A stretch of 64,000 bases of DNA, taken from contig OV884059.1 in NCBI GenBank assembly GCA_930367215.1, positions 5,542,945-5,606,944 on the forward strand, read 5' to 3'. The translations under genes and the position numbers were made by a program. Source of the stretch: Pollenia angustigena (lineage: Eukaryota; Arthropoda; Insecta; Diptera; Polleniidae). Below, piece after piece: positions 1 to 11,750 of this stretch (position 1 is the stretch's first letter; every line of letters starts with the position of its first letter). A model generated the notes under the pieces. The model did no database searches, was not told where the DNA came from, and worked only from the letters and a program-made list of their open reading frames with translations.

Positions 1-45
1 ACAGAAGCGTTAAAATCCACCTACAAGAAATTGTATTTTATTAAA

Positions 46-189
46 CCCCTTTCACACTCGGCAAGTTACTTGCTCAAGTCTTGGTTTGTAGACGTTAGCG
101 GTAAGGTCGGGGTAAGGATAAAAAATTGTTCAGACTTTGTTGTTCTCGGCAAGTTAGTTGCGCAACTTACTTGCCGAGTTTAAAATGGG
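46..189. mobile_element. Small inverted-repeat (MITE-like) element
   Basis: The motif ACTCGGCAAGTTA occurs near 56-68 and again, inverted, near 164-179, giving terminal inverted repeats of about 25 bp that begin CCC. The right half also holds a near-perfect 34-bp palindrome (145-178) centred on TTGCGCAA. No coding potential. Family not recognised and ends approximate. Confidence 0.5.
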
Positions 190-1340
190 TCTTACTTGTT
201 CATGTGTTAGGGACGGCAAAGAAAGTGCTGTTTATTTGGAGAGACCAAATTAGCAATTTCTGCGTTTCTTTTTGAATCTTTTTTTAATTTGGTTTTAAAA
301 ACTTTTTGGGATTTTAAGAAATTTCTTAGGAATTCCAAAATTCTTTAAAATATTTTTATTTGCTATTTTAGCGATTTTAATTTATAATTTTTTTTAAAGT
401 TTTTTTTTTAGGATTTTAGAAATTTTTTGGTACCTATCAAAGAACGGCTTTGTGCAATTGTAAATCGCATTAAATCAACAGCAACATATACACAAATTGT
501 AAAAAAATCGCATTAAATCATCAGCAACAAATACATCACTTGCGGTCATACAATCAAACTTGCTCAACCGCATATATTCGCTGCTGGTTTGCAGTCATTC
601 AAATAATGCACGTGCTCTGTTATTTATACAATCGTTAGCTTCGTTTTTTAATAAAGATGTTTGTGTGTTCGGAGCGACAATGATTGTTTTGGTAAAGAAA
701 AAAAAATACAAACAAAAAAGCCAGAAATCAAGCAATTATTACTCATGTATTCATTTAGCATTAACTATGTAGTACAAGAAAACAAATTTAAATGAAACTA
801 AACGCACATATGTAGGTACATACAAACAATTTCCATAGAAACAGAATTTTTTTTTTTACTTTTAAAAAGTACAGTAGTTCTGTATGTAGGTACAATATAT
901 TCTTGTTATTGTTGTTTTTATTGTTGTTAATTTAAAAAAAGCGTCTCTTCGAGTGGTTTATTGTTGTTATTGTTGTTTACCATTAACAACCACCACCGAG
1001 TGGGCAATGACTACTTGAATGCAAAAGTATAAGAATGTGTTCCTTTGAATTTACACATGTGTGTTATATTGCATGCGCAACAAAAATGCAAATAAAGCAC
1101 TTTCAATAAAAAATGAATAAATGCAAAAATCAAATATGAACGAAACGATGTAAAAATTACCAACGTGGAACTTTGTTTTGCAAGCAAAGATTGAATGTAA
1201 ATTTTAGCGTATGAATAAATCAAGAAAAATAGTGATTTTGCAGTTCTCTGGTACCTACATATTTTAAAATTTTTTTTGGGAATTCCAAAATTTTGGTAAA
1301 AAAATTTACTTAAAACTGGAAATTAAGAAAATATTTGTTA
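190..1340. other. A+T-rich non-coding DNA
   Basis: No exon-like reading frame. A ~44-bp direct duplication with core ATCGCATTAAATCA lies at about 462-535. The rest is poly-T/poly-A and TTGTTGTTAT-type simple sequence, probably intronic to the candidate minus-strand gene at 21 kb. Confidence 0.4.
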
Positions 1341-1482
1341 GTCTGGATTCACACTATGAAAGTTTTCTTTCAGAAAGTTTGAGTTTATTGGTGAGAGGGG
1401 AAGAGAACATGCTTTTTTCTCTACTCTATCATCCATAAACTCAGACTTTCTGAAAGAAAACTTTCATAGTGTGAACCCAGAC
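1341..1482. mobile_element. Hairpin MITE with possible TTA target duplication
   Basis: The first ~47 bases, starting GTCTGGATTCACACTATGAA, reappear inverted at the right end with only a few mismatches, leaving a loop of about 50 bases. TTA sits directly outside each end, which would fit the 3-bp TWA target duplication of PIF/Harbinger elements. The terminal bases are not the usual Harbinger GGG, so the superfamily is tentative. Confidence 0.75.
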
Positions 1483-1639
1483 TTACTCCTTTAAAAGTTT
1501 TGTCTCGAAAAATTTTGGAAATTTGAAAAAAAAATTCGGAATTTAAGTTTTTTAATAAGTTTTGCCAAAAATTTATTAAATTTTTTTTTTTTTTTTTTTG
1601 ATATTTTATAATTTTTCAAAATTTTTGGAAATTTAAATT

Positions 1640-1860
1640 TTTAATATTTTTAAATTAGTTCATCAAATTTCATTAAATTATTATAATGAAGGAAAGAATT
1701 TTACAACATGAAATGATTTAAAAAATTTAAATGTTTCGAGAAGAACCACATTCCCATCATCAGAATTCATTGTTGTTTTACCCTTTCTGCCACTGCGACG
1801 TCTGGCAGTCTATGGTCAAACATCCATCTTTTAACCAGTGGCATTGTGGATCAACATTTT
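1640..1860 (-). mobile_element. SINE-like retroelement copy (family S, minus strand)
   Basis: Read on the minus strand, it carries GATGGATGTTTGAC, then AGAAAGGGTAAAA, then GGGAATGTGGTT...TCTCGAAACAT, and then the tail AAAATTCTTTCCTTCATTA...GATGAACT. The same blocks occur in the same order at about 18240-18450 and 56540-56880. Shared 3' tails with variable 5' completeness indicate retroposition. No protein is encoded. Confidence 0.6.
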
Positions 1861-1907
1861 TGAAAATTTTTAAAAACTCTAAGGTATTCTTATATTTATT
1901 TTTAATA

Positions 1908-2355
1908 CAGTAGAATCCCGATGATTAGTTATCGCAATGGACCGGCCATTTCTTACGAATTATAGGGGTTTTCGATTTAGCGGGGTTTCGATTTAACTTG
2001 GTTTAAAAAAAATAAATACGAATTAACAGGGTTTTTCAATTTATTTACTAAAACGATAAAAAAAACAAACAAAAATTAAAAATAAACACACACAAGCAAA
2101 AATACGCGAAAAAATAATCATTCTTTCCATGTTTTTGTTGTTTTACTACGATTTATAAGTGGTATTTAGCAAACAATTACGATTTATAAGAGTTAAAGAA
2201 GATTTTATTTGAAAAAAAAAAAAATACGAAAAGCGAGGGGACCAAAATGTATGGAAATTTTACGAATTAACGAGATTTTTTCTAGGGACCGACAGCTTAT
2301 TACGAATTATCGGGAATAACGATTTATCTGGGTACGAATTATCGGGATTTGACTG
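1908..2355. mobile_element. Tigger/pogo-like MITE
   Basis: The left end CAGTAGAATCCCGATGATTA and the right end, read inverted as CAGTCAAATCCCGATAATTC, form terminal inverted repeats. ACGAATTATCGGG-type motifs recur subterminally. CAGT(A/C)-(G/A)AATCCCGAT ends are typical of pogo/Tigger-class non-autonomous elements. A TA precedes the left end but is not clearly matched on the right. No transposase frame. Confidence 0.65.
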
Positions 2356-3902
2356 TTTTTGTAAAAATTTTAAACTGAAAATTTTAAAAAATATAAAAAT
2401 TTTGGTTTTTTTTTAAGACACCCACGTTTTCTTTTATTTATTTTAAGTTTCTATTTTTTGATTCTAAGTTTTTCTTTAGGTTGGGGTTTCTAAAAATAAA
2501 ATCAATTTCTTCTACAAAACTCTCTTCCAATATTCGTTTGTGGCATAAAATAATAAAAAAAAAATACAATAAATTAAAAAAAAAAATCCCTTAAAAGAAA
2601 ATCATCTATCAAACTTAACTAATAAAAACAACGAACAACAATGTTTTAGGGTATATCTTTCTCCGTATCTATCTTTTTTTTGTTTCCTCCTACAACTTTA
2701 ATTTCAATACCACACAATATTAAAACGCTCCTTTTTCTCTCGTTTTTTTTTTTTTTTTTTTTTCTTTCTTCTTAATGACTGTCGCAAATATTTAAGAATG
2801 ACTTTAAAAACAACTCAAACTAATGCAGGAACTAAATTTACACACTTACATACTATTTATACTACACATCTTAGACCACCATTGAGATTAACAAAAGAAA
2901 ATTAGCACAAATACACATGCATACATAGATTCCTACGCACATACGACCCATTCACACTTATTTATTCCTAAAAGCAGGCTTTAATAACAAAAACAAAAAA
3001 CACATCAACTTTTATTAATCATGTTTAAAGAGAACAAAAAAAGAGTCTCCAAAAGATGGAGCGTAAAAAAGAGCAAAATATAAAAATCACGAAAATATAT
3101 GTGTCACATGCATTTGTATGTGTGTTTCAGTATGAGTGCAAGTGTTGTAAATGTATGTAAATACATTTGTAGTTGTTGTTTTAACGTTAAATATATGTAT
3201 GTGTATATAAGGTCACTGTTAAACCATGTACACATTCTTTTAACATCAGCTATCAAATGTTACAAGTATGCTGCTGTAGGTAAGTGCTTGTGTCTGTGTG
3301 TGTTTGAGTTTTTATTAAACTTAGGCGCATAAACTCATTAATACACACATGTTAAAATAAAAGAGATGTTTGCTAAAGGAATTAATAAGGGGAAAAAGGT
3401 AATTTTAAGATGTCAAGTTTTAAGATTCTACGGATAACTTCACAAATTTTTTAAAGAAAAATATATAAAAATTAGGTAAAAATATTTTGTTCCTCTCAAA
3501 ATATACTTTTAACAAAAGTATTTAAAAGAATTAAAAGTAACTACTCCTTTTTTGCAAAATTCTAAACAAAACTTGACAAAATTTAGGAAAACAATTTAAG
3601 TACATTTAGGACGAGTTTTTGAGATGTAGATTAAGTTAAACGCAGTTAGTTAAACGTAGTCTGAAACTCGTTTTTTCCGGCATTTTTCATTAAAGACGAA
3701 TAATTTATTTTGTATAAAAACTTGGTAATGGCGGCACATTCTATTTACAGATTAACTTAACCTAGTTTAACTGATAGTTATAGTTTTTTATAGAGATTTA
3801 GGAAAAGAAGGTACTTTTTAGGGAAATTTAAAATTTGTACCTTTAGTAAACAATAACTTTGAAAATCTGCAACAAAGCTTTTTGGGAATTAAAATTTTAC
3901 TT
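2356..3902. other. A+T-rich non-coding DNA
   Basis: Homopolymer runs (for example T-rich near 2741-2763), scattered ACACATACATAC simple sequence and no recognisable exon. Nothing supports a gene here. Confidence 0.4.
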
Positions 3903-4252
3903 ATTCACCCCTATCGTGAATAATTTTTCCCTCGTTATTTTCCCCTTTTCACATATTTGCGATCATGAAAAACTCTTATGAAAGAAAGGTAATTCAAAGG
4001 GAATAATAACGTGAAAAATGTTCACGGGAATAAATTCCCCCTTAGCGTGAAAAGTTTTCTCCCTCGTAATTTGTTCACGTTTTTCTCACTTTATTTTTTC
4101 TAGGGAACATAACATGTATGTAAGTTGTTCCTTCTATAAATCGAATTTCACAAATTTTTCACATGAGATCCACGATTGCTTTTTCCCCGTCGAGGGGAAT
4201 TAACATTTAATGGCAACAAAAATTCCACTTGTTATTCGCGATAGGGGTGATT
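3903..4252. mobile_element. MITE with TTCACCCCTATCG ends
   Basis: The sequence TTCACCCCTATCGTGAATAA at the left end matches, inverted, TTATTCGCGATAGGGGTGA at the right end. The interior is rich in GGGGAATAA/TTCCCC motifs in both orientations. TTA flanks each side, but the exact target duplication is ambiguous by one base. Confidence 0.65.
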
Positions 4253-4539
4253 AAGAATTTAAATGAATTGGGACTTGAAATAAATGCAAATAACTGAATT
4301 TCCTTTAATGATTTCTAAAATTTTTAAATTTTCGTCAGCAAAAATTTCGGCGATTTTACAAAATTTTTTGGGAATTTATATTTTTTTTTTTAATAATTAA
4401 AATGAAAATTTTTTTAAATTAGGGAAAACAAACAAATAATTAATATTTCAATTATTGTTATTTGATTGCCATTTTGTCTAAGAAAATTTTGGGAATTTTA
4501 AAAAAATATTTGGAAATTGAAACCTGATATTTGTAAAGT

Positions 4540-4935
4540 TTGTAATAGAAAGACTAACGGAGGTCGGTCAGACATTTTATCCCCTTAGGGGCGATTCCTA
4601 GGCAGTTAGGAGACTTTTTCTTCAATATATTTCTAGCCTGTATATAATATTTTGTATGGGAGCCCCCTTAAGTAATAAAGATAGCGGGTAGGTATGTTTA
4701 AAACAAACGATGGGGATGAAAAATAAAGTAAGGTTTGTCATGCATTTGACCCGTCTAGGGTCATCTTAGGTGCGGTACGAGCCAAAATTAAGAATTTCAT
4801 TAAACCGCCATATTTGTATAGAAGCCCCCTTAAGGTTTGGAGATATGGGCAAATAAGTTTTGAGAAAATGTTGAGGACGAAAAACTAATGGAGGTCGGTC
4901 ATAAATTGCATCCCTTAGGGGCGACTCTTTGGCAG
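4540..4935. repeat. Dispersed repeat with internal direct copies
   Basis: GGAGGTCGGTCA followed by CCCTTAGGGGCGA occurs at about 4559-4595 and again at 4890-4925. GGGAGCCCCCTTAAG and GAAGCCCCCTTAAGG occur at 4659 and 4821. This is a degenerate direct-repeat module rather than a gene. Family not recognised. Confidence 0.45.
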
Positions 4936-6110
4936 TCATAAAAAAAAAACAAAAAAAGTACTTTTAAAGAAAACAGTTTTAAGAAATACTTCATTTAAAA
5001 AAGTTTAAAAACGTTAATTATTTGCTTCAAAATCATTTTCTACAAATTTATAGCGGTTTTATTTGAAATTTACACATAACAAAATGATTTTTAGAAAAAG
5101 TACCAAAAAAGTACTTTTTTGCAATATTTAAAATTTGATTAAATTATTTTATTTTTTTTTTTAATTAGTTTTCAAAAAACTTAATAAAATAAATTAAAGT
5201 TTTACATATTTAAAAAATTTTTTTTCTGAATTCTGCAGCATCTTGACTGGTTTTGCCATCTTCCTTACATAAACACATTATTTTTCTAATAAAAACTTTT
5301 ATTTTCATTTTCCTTCACTCCCTTTCTCTCTTTCAACACAAAACCCGCACATTTACAACAACATCAATTTATTTTAACAACCCTCAAATGTGGAGACTTT
5401 TATTTGTGCAACTTTTTTTCGTGCGGCAAGAGTTTTTCTTTTTCAAAAAACCTGCGCTTTTTAGTTACGATCCACTACAAATGAAGAATTTATTTTCACG
5501 ATGAACTTAATTTTAACTTTTTATTTCAAAATGCTTTTTTTCTTTCTTTTCATTTTGCTCGGGGTTTTTTAATAGCAAGTTAAACGGCAACACTGCCACC
5601 ACTCAGATTAAGCAATTCAGTCGGTCTTTCTACACTTTAAATTCTTTAACATGATTTTGTACGGTCGTTTAAAGTACTTTTTATGACGGTGTGTATGTAA
5701 TTTTTTTTTGTTGGAGAATGTTAATTAAGTATTCACACCCATATGCTTACAGACACATACACATACACATACACTCATTTATTTATCACACACACATTCT
5801 AAAACACTTAAATTTCATACTTTTGCAATTAATAGCAAAAGTAAGGCATCATACAAATTTTCCTTGAAACTGTGCGTAACCATGTTCAAATTTGTAGCTC
5901 TACAGGCGATAAATTTTGAAGCAATTTGTAGCAAAAAATTTTTGGGGAAAAATTTTAAGAGAATGTCAAAGAAAAAAAAATATGGAATTTGTAGCGACAT
6001 TTTTATAAAATTATGAATTTTTACTACAAAAGAACAAATTTTTTTAAAAGAAATTTAGCTGTTTTTAATTTTGAACAAAGTCATATACAATTTGAAACCA
6101 TAATCGCTTA
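4936..6110. other. A+T-rich non-coding DNA
   Basis: No convincing coding frame. The stretch 5230-5640 has slightly more C and simple CACACATACAC sequence (5745-5795). Small frames here lack codon structure and were not called. Confidence 0.35.
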
Positions 6111-7350
6111 AATATTAAGATAGTTTATGTAATCGGATAACCGAATAAAATCCTGTTTTCGAGTGATTCGAGCAATGACAATCAAATCAATATCGGCTTT
6201 GCGATTTATTATTTTTAAAACGAAATCTATTTAATTTTTATTAATAAGATTTTGTTTTAATGTGCTAAATTCCCAATTCTCACTATTGATTCACTGAAAA
6301 TTATTTAATTTTTTAGGTTGGCAATATTAAGAGTATGTATTCGGTTTTACGAATATTTGGTACTATTTGAATTACCAAATAATCAGTTACCCACTTACAT
6401 GTGACAATTTTTTTTTTCTTTTTTTTTTATAAAGTTTAAACGAAATTTAAAATATTTTGAAATTTTATTCGCAATTTTGTTCATACGATTAATCGAATAA
6501 TTTCTTACATTAGTATTGAAGTAGCCGAATCATAATTTAAAATTTGTTCTAAACATATTTTTAACCCTACAACATCCGTGCATCAAGTGAAAAATCGGAT
6601 ACATGATTTTTCGAATAACCGAATAATCGATTAATCGAATGTTCGTTGAATTAAATAAAATTGTGTATCTCACATTGAATCGAAATGGAGTTAAAAAAAA
6701 TTTGCTTATATTCCTTTTCTTTTAATGTCTCAAAGTGTAAATATTTGCGTTAACATGATTATTCGAACAATAAATTAACTAATTATTCGATTAATTTTTA
6801 AAACAATCTTGTTTTGCAAGTAAAATTTGTACGTTTTTTTTTAAATAATTGTTTAGGCTCCTTAAGTAGCTTTTGATCTTTATTTCTTACTTATAACCGA
6901 CTACATGATATTTCGAATAGTCGAGTAGCCGTTTATTCGATAAATTTTTATTATGTAAGATTTATACGTTTTTAAAATTATATTTTAGGCCTTTCCAGTA
7001 GTTTCTGTTTCTATTTCTTACTAATAACCGGTTACATGATAATTCGAATAATCGAGTAACCGATTATTCGATTAATTAAAACAATTTTGTGTCCTAAGTT
7101 AAATTTATACGTTTTCTTAATAATTAATTTGGCCCTTTAAGTAGGTTCTGTTCTTTATTTCCCACTAATAAGCGATTACATGATATTTCGAATAATCGAG
7201 TAACCGATTATTCGATTATCTTTTTTTTAATTTTGTATTTTTATGTAAAATTCAAACGTTTTTAAGTAGTTTCTGTTTTTATTTCTTACTAATAACCGGC
7301 TACATAATAATTCGAAGAGTCGAGCAACCGATTATTCGATTAATTTATTT
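6110..7350. repeat. Left block of ATTCG/ACCGA repeats
   Basis: The motif TCGAATAATCGAGTAACCGA recurs, most clearly at about 6910, 7043, 7189 and 7312. These sit in a degenerate ~140-bp tandem unit that also contains ATTTCTTACTAATAACCG. The same motif appears inverted through 10.1-13.4 kb, so the two blocks look like arms of a foldback structure. Confidence 0.65.
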
Positions 7351-8586
7351 TTTAATCTTGTTAACTGATGCTAAACTTTGCTAGTTCCCGAAGTTTTAAT
7401 GTTTTTAGATATGTAGACTTTGTTGAGCAGAAAATTTTGGGCTTTTAAAGCCATTTTTGTTCTTTCTTTTTTTACAAATTTGTCCTTTAAATTTATGTAC
7501 TTAATTTCCTTTATTTATTTTTATTATTTACACTCTATTATAATTTGCCTGTATAAAAAGTTTTTTTTAATAAAGTGACAATGAAATTGCCAGAGTTGGT
7601 CCTTTTGTCAGCACTCATCATTATTATCGTCATTGTACAACAAATGTGTTGTCTTTGTTTTCTTCATTTTTTTTTTTTTTTTTTTGTTGTTCTGTTTAAA
7701 TCATTTTGCAACCATTTGGTCTTAAAAATACAAAAGGCTATAAAAAATTATTCGGAAGAATAAAAAAAAATTGCTGAAAAAAAGTATGTCACTAAAGTTT
7801 AAAAAGTTTTAACGTTATCAGTGGACGACGTCCTTTTTTAAATTCAGTGAGTTTTGGTCTCCCCGTTTTGGTTTATTTTCTATTTTGTTTTCGTAGGTTC
7901 ATTAATTATTTTTGACAATAGTGTGTTATTTAAGATTGTTTTCTGAAAATTTATTTGAGCTGAAATATATTCGTCTGTCAGCTATCCATCCATTATGAGT
8001 CTGTCTACCCACCCACTCCTTTTGTCAGTTGGATGTCCGTTTGTTATCAGTTTGATTTTCTTTTGGTTTTTAAACATTTCATAGAGTATTGGCATTTAAA
8101 CTGCAATTAATTGCCACTAAAAGTCTTCATTTATTAGAACAAAAGTTTTTTTTTACCTGATTTTAGGTGCTTTAAATCTACTGAGGCCACTTGCAAAAAG
8201 ACAAGCAATCCCCCAGGACTTTCAAGCCTTTTTATCATTTCAATTCTTCAAAAAATTTTAATTGTCTTGCCACAATGTGCTACAGCAAAAAAATCAGTAT
8301 TGCGGAAAGGACTTTCACATAAAGGCTTGCTAATGCTGGCATTTGTTCTCTCAAATTATGAGAGCAAAAATGTTTTTCTTAAGAGTTTTCTTTGTTTATT
8401 GTTGCAAGTATTTGCATGTTCATTTAAAGCAAAATACAAACAACAACAAAAACTTCTGTGTGACAGTTATATTCATAGCGAGAATTTATGTAGTGTTTGT
8501 TATTGTTTTAATAGTGAGTAGTAGTATAGTCCTTTTTAAAAGGAAACGGAAATATTGTTTCACTCTGACACTTGCTAGATATTTAA
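7351..8586. other. Non-coding DNA
   Basis: Short frames here consist of homopolymer-driven sequence and resemble no family. No structural repeat recognised. Confidence 0.35.
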
Positions 8587-9161
8587 CATAGATGGGCATT
8601 TTACAGTACCAGTACTTTTTCAGTATTTTCATTTTTTACTGATTACTGAAAAAAAAATCTGTATTCAGTACATATATATCGAGCCCTTACCGCGAAAATA
8701 ATGTAAGCGCCAAAACCCAAATTTTACAGGAGAGTGTTTTTTCTATTTTATTTCATATGAATTTTGTATGAAATTTGTCGCTTACAATAAAATTGTTTTT
8801 GCTATAAAATCGTTACGGTGCCTTATGTGACCATGAAATTTTTGGAGATGAAGCAAGTGTTGCCAATAAAGTCATTTATTAAAAAAACGAAAATTGAAAA
8901 TGTTGTCGCTTACGTTATTTTCGCGGTTAGGGCTCGATATATAAAAAAAGATTATTCTTATATTTTGTCTAAATTTTAAATAAAAATTAAATACTAAAAT
9001 TAATTATTTATTAAATTATTATAATTAAAAAAAATAAATATGTACATATTTATATATATATATATATATATATATTTACTGAATACTGATTTTTTTTTCA
9101 GTAATCAGTAAAAAAAAGAAAATACTGAAAAAGTACTGGTACTGAAAAATGCCCATCTATG
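8587..9161. mobile_element. hAT-like non-autonomous element with perfect 8-bp target duplication
   Basis: The ends are CATAGATGGGCATTTT and its inverse, continuing as CAGTACCAGTACTTTTTCAG. Immediately outside lies ATATTTAA on both sides (8579-8586 and 9162-9169), a perfect 8-bp duplication as made by hAT transposases. The interior was split by a second element at 8674-8942. No transposase frame, so it is non-autonomous. Confidence 0.85.
8674..8942. mobile_element. MITE nested in the hAT-like element
   Basis: Inverted ends of about 37 bp begin TATATATCGAGCCC and continue CCGCGAAAATAA. The interior is a unique ~190-bp segment. Its position between the two halves of the CAGTACC element shows it arrived later. 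The flanking TATATA makes the target duplication unreadable. Confidence 0.75.
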
Positions 9162-9202
9162 ATATTTAATGAATGGCAAAAGCAAAAGAATCAACCCAGT
9201 AT

Positions 9203-9305
9203 GAATAAAAATTCCCCGGCAGTTTTTTCCCTTCTCTCATTTTTCCTATTGCAATTCAATTGTAAAAATGGGAGAAGGGAAAAAACTCCCGGGGAAATGT
9301 TATTC
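9203..9305. mobile_element. Small hairpin MITE
   Basis: GAATAAAAATTCCCCGG at the left pairs with CCGGGGAAATGTTATTC at the right. The pairing continues through AGTTTTTTCCCTTCTC into a loop of about 30 bases. The whole copy is ~100 bp and non-coding. Confidence 0.65.
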
Positions 9306-10140
9306 AAATTTGGGTTGAATAAGTTCCAAAAGAAGAGTAAAAAGAAAACAAAAGAATTGTATACGGCTAGAAATCTGTTGCAAATTTGCTTATTATTAAA
9401 AATTATAAAAAAAATATTTGAATCCTTCGAAATAATAGTAAATCAGAAAATCGTCTTTAATAAAAGCTTTAATTTGTCTTACATGCTTAGCAAAACCTTT
9501 TTAAATTTATCTATTTAAAAGAATTTATCAATACTTAGACTACATCTCATCATCAGCATATCACAAAATATTCTTTGTTTTTCAAACAAAGTGGAAAATA
9601 TTTAAAAGTTTTTCTTTGTAGCATGCTTTGCAAAAAATAATCAAAAACTTTTTGCAAAAATATCAATACATACATGCATATATGTATCATTAATACAATA
9701 CACTGACATATACACAACCTTCATGTCATTTGAAGTGAAAATTATAACAAAAGCAACAAAAATTCATCTTAATGAAAGCAAACCCTATTTCCATTTGCAA
9801 CAACATATACTTAAACAGCAACAGCAAAAAAAAACTGACCAAAAAGCGACACATTTCATGCATAAAACATGCACAGACGAGAACAACACACACAAAAGCT
9901 TTAAAAAAGAAACATGTTAAAGAGTCACAAAAAACACGAACGAATGAATGACTGGTTATGAATTGGTGATAAAGAACAAAAAAAAAAAAAAACTAATAGA
10001 AATTCTGTATAACAAGTGATACAGAGGATACGATAGACATAACAAATAGGAAACAAGGAATTGATAGGTAATAGGAAACCATGCAGCAAAAAACATAGGG
10101 TATATAAAAGTATACAACAGATGGCAAGGTGAAAAAAATT
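9306..10140. other. A+T-rich non-coding DNA
   Basis: Only poly-A-rich and CA/ACA-rich sequence. No exon, RNA gene or clear repeat seen. Confidence 0.35.
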
Positions 10141-10817
10141 CAGCTATTCGATTAATCTGTTTTCCGAATAATCGGTTATTCGATTATGCTATAAGCCGAT
10201 TAGTCTTTAAAATAGAGTTAAGATTAAAAAAAAATCGGTTACTTGATTATGCTTATAGCCTTATAATCTTTTAAAAGTTTACACATTAAAAATGCAAATT
10301 GTTTTAAATATTCAGTTACCCGATTACTCGATTATTTAAATACTCCCTTTTGTATGTGTTTTGTTACTCATCGTTCAAAAAGTGAAAAATTAAAAAAAAA
10401 ACTAATATCTTCAAAATATTCGGTTACCCGATTCAAAGATTATCCGGTTAGACGATTACACTATTATTCGATTAATTATGTTAAAGAAAATCTTCCATTA
10501 TTTTGGTTAATTTTAATTAATTTTCTAAGGTATTCTGAAAATACATTTTTTAAAAAATTGAAAAACAAGAATATTCGGTTACTCTATAATTCGATTATTG
10601 TTATTAATTTACTAAATTTTACTTAAAATCATATAATTTTTCAAACAGTGCAAGAATTAGAAACAAGCATACAAAATTAAAATATTATCGACTTATCTAT
10701 TATTCGGTTACTCGATTATTCTTTTAATCGATTAATATTTTAAAGATTGAAAAATTGAATTGATTGAACGATTATTCGGTTGTTTATTTATACTAATCAT
10801 AAAAAATCGTTTAAAAA

Positions 10818-11177
10818 TGAAATAAATTTTCCTCTAAAGTTATCAAAAAAAAGCAAAAATTGCAATAAAAAATTCGATTATTCGATTTATTAAGGGACTT
10901 CATTAATCGCTTATTTAGATAAACCATTATTTTAAGTCGATTTAATTTAAAAGTTCAAAAAAAATTAAGGGTAAGTTCCAAAAGCAAATCGCGATTTTGA
11001 AATAAATTTTCCTCTAAAGTTATCAAAAAAAAGCAAAAATTGCAATAAAAAATTCGATTATTCGATTTATTAAGGGACTTAATTAATCGCTTATTTAGAT
11101 AAACCATTATTTTAAGTCGATTTTATTTAAAAGTTCAAAAAAAATTAAGGGTAAGTTCCAAAAGCAAATCGCGATTT
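10818..11177. repeat. Recent 2 x 180-bp tandem duplication
   Basis: Copy 1 (10818-10997) and copy 2 (10998-11177) both run from TGAAATAAATTTTCC to AAATCGCGATTTT. I see only two base differences (ACTTCATT/ACTTAATT and GATTTAATT/GATTTTATT), so the duplication is young compared with the decayed block around it. Confidence 0.9.
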
Positions 11178-11609
11178 TTAAACGCATTCTACAATGCAAC
11201 CGTTTAGAGTTTTGCCATGCTTTCTGTCCCAATGTGCATCAAAAAAAATTATTCGTATACACAATAACCAAACTGTGTTAAACTTGATCATAAATTTTTG
11301 ACATTGACTGCAGAGAATAATGATGTTTTGGAACTTAGCCTTAAAATTTACATACGGTTACCCGATTATTCGATTCGTTACTATAAATTAGTTGAAGTAT
11401 ATTTTTCCATGAGAAATAAAAAATTAGTTCTAAAGCATATTTAAAAAATATTCGGTTACTCGATTACTCGTTTATTCGTAAAGGCGTAAGAACACAAGAG
11501 CTATTAAAGTATAAAAATTAAATTATATCAATAAAATCTCTGAAATTATTTGATTAAGCAATAATTCTTTTACTTGGGGTTTCTGTTAATCGATTTATTC
11601 TTAACTTTT

Positions 11610-11750
11610 TTTTTAAATTGCCTAAGCTAATCCCGCAAAGCTTTACGCTAGTCTGCAGGAAAGTAACCAGAGTCTCTGGCAGAAATCGAACCCGCAACCC
11701 CGTCACTGATAGACTAGCTCACTACCAGCTAGCCTTCCAGGGCACTCAAA
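11610..11750 (-). mobile_element. tRNA-derived SINE (minus strand)
   Basis: On the minus strand, TAGCTGGTAGTGAG (11731-11718) fits a pol III A box and GGGTTCGATTT (11693-11683) a B box, about 25 bases apart as in tRNAs. The body ends near 11615 in an A-rich tract. A true tRNA gene is unlikely because acceptor-stem pairing and a D/anticodon layout are not evident. Confidence 0.65.
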
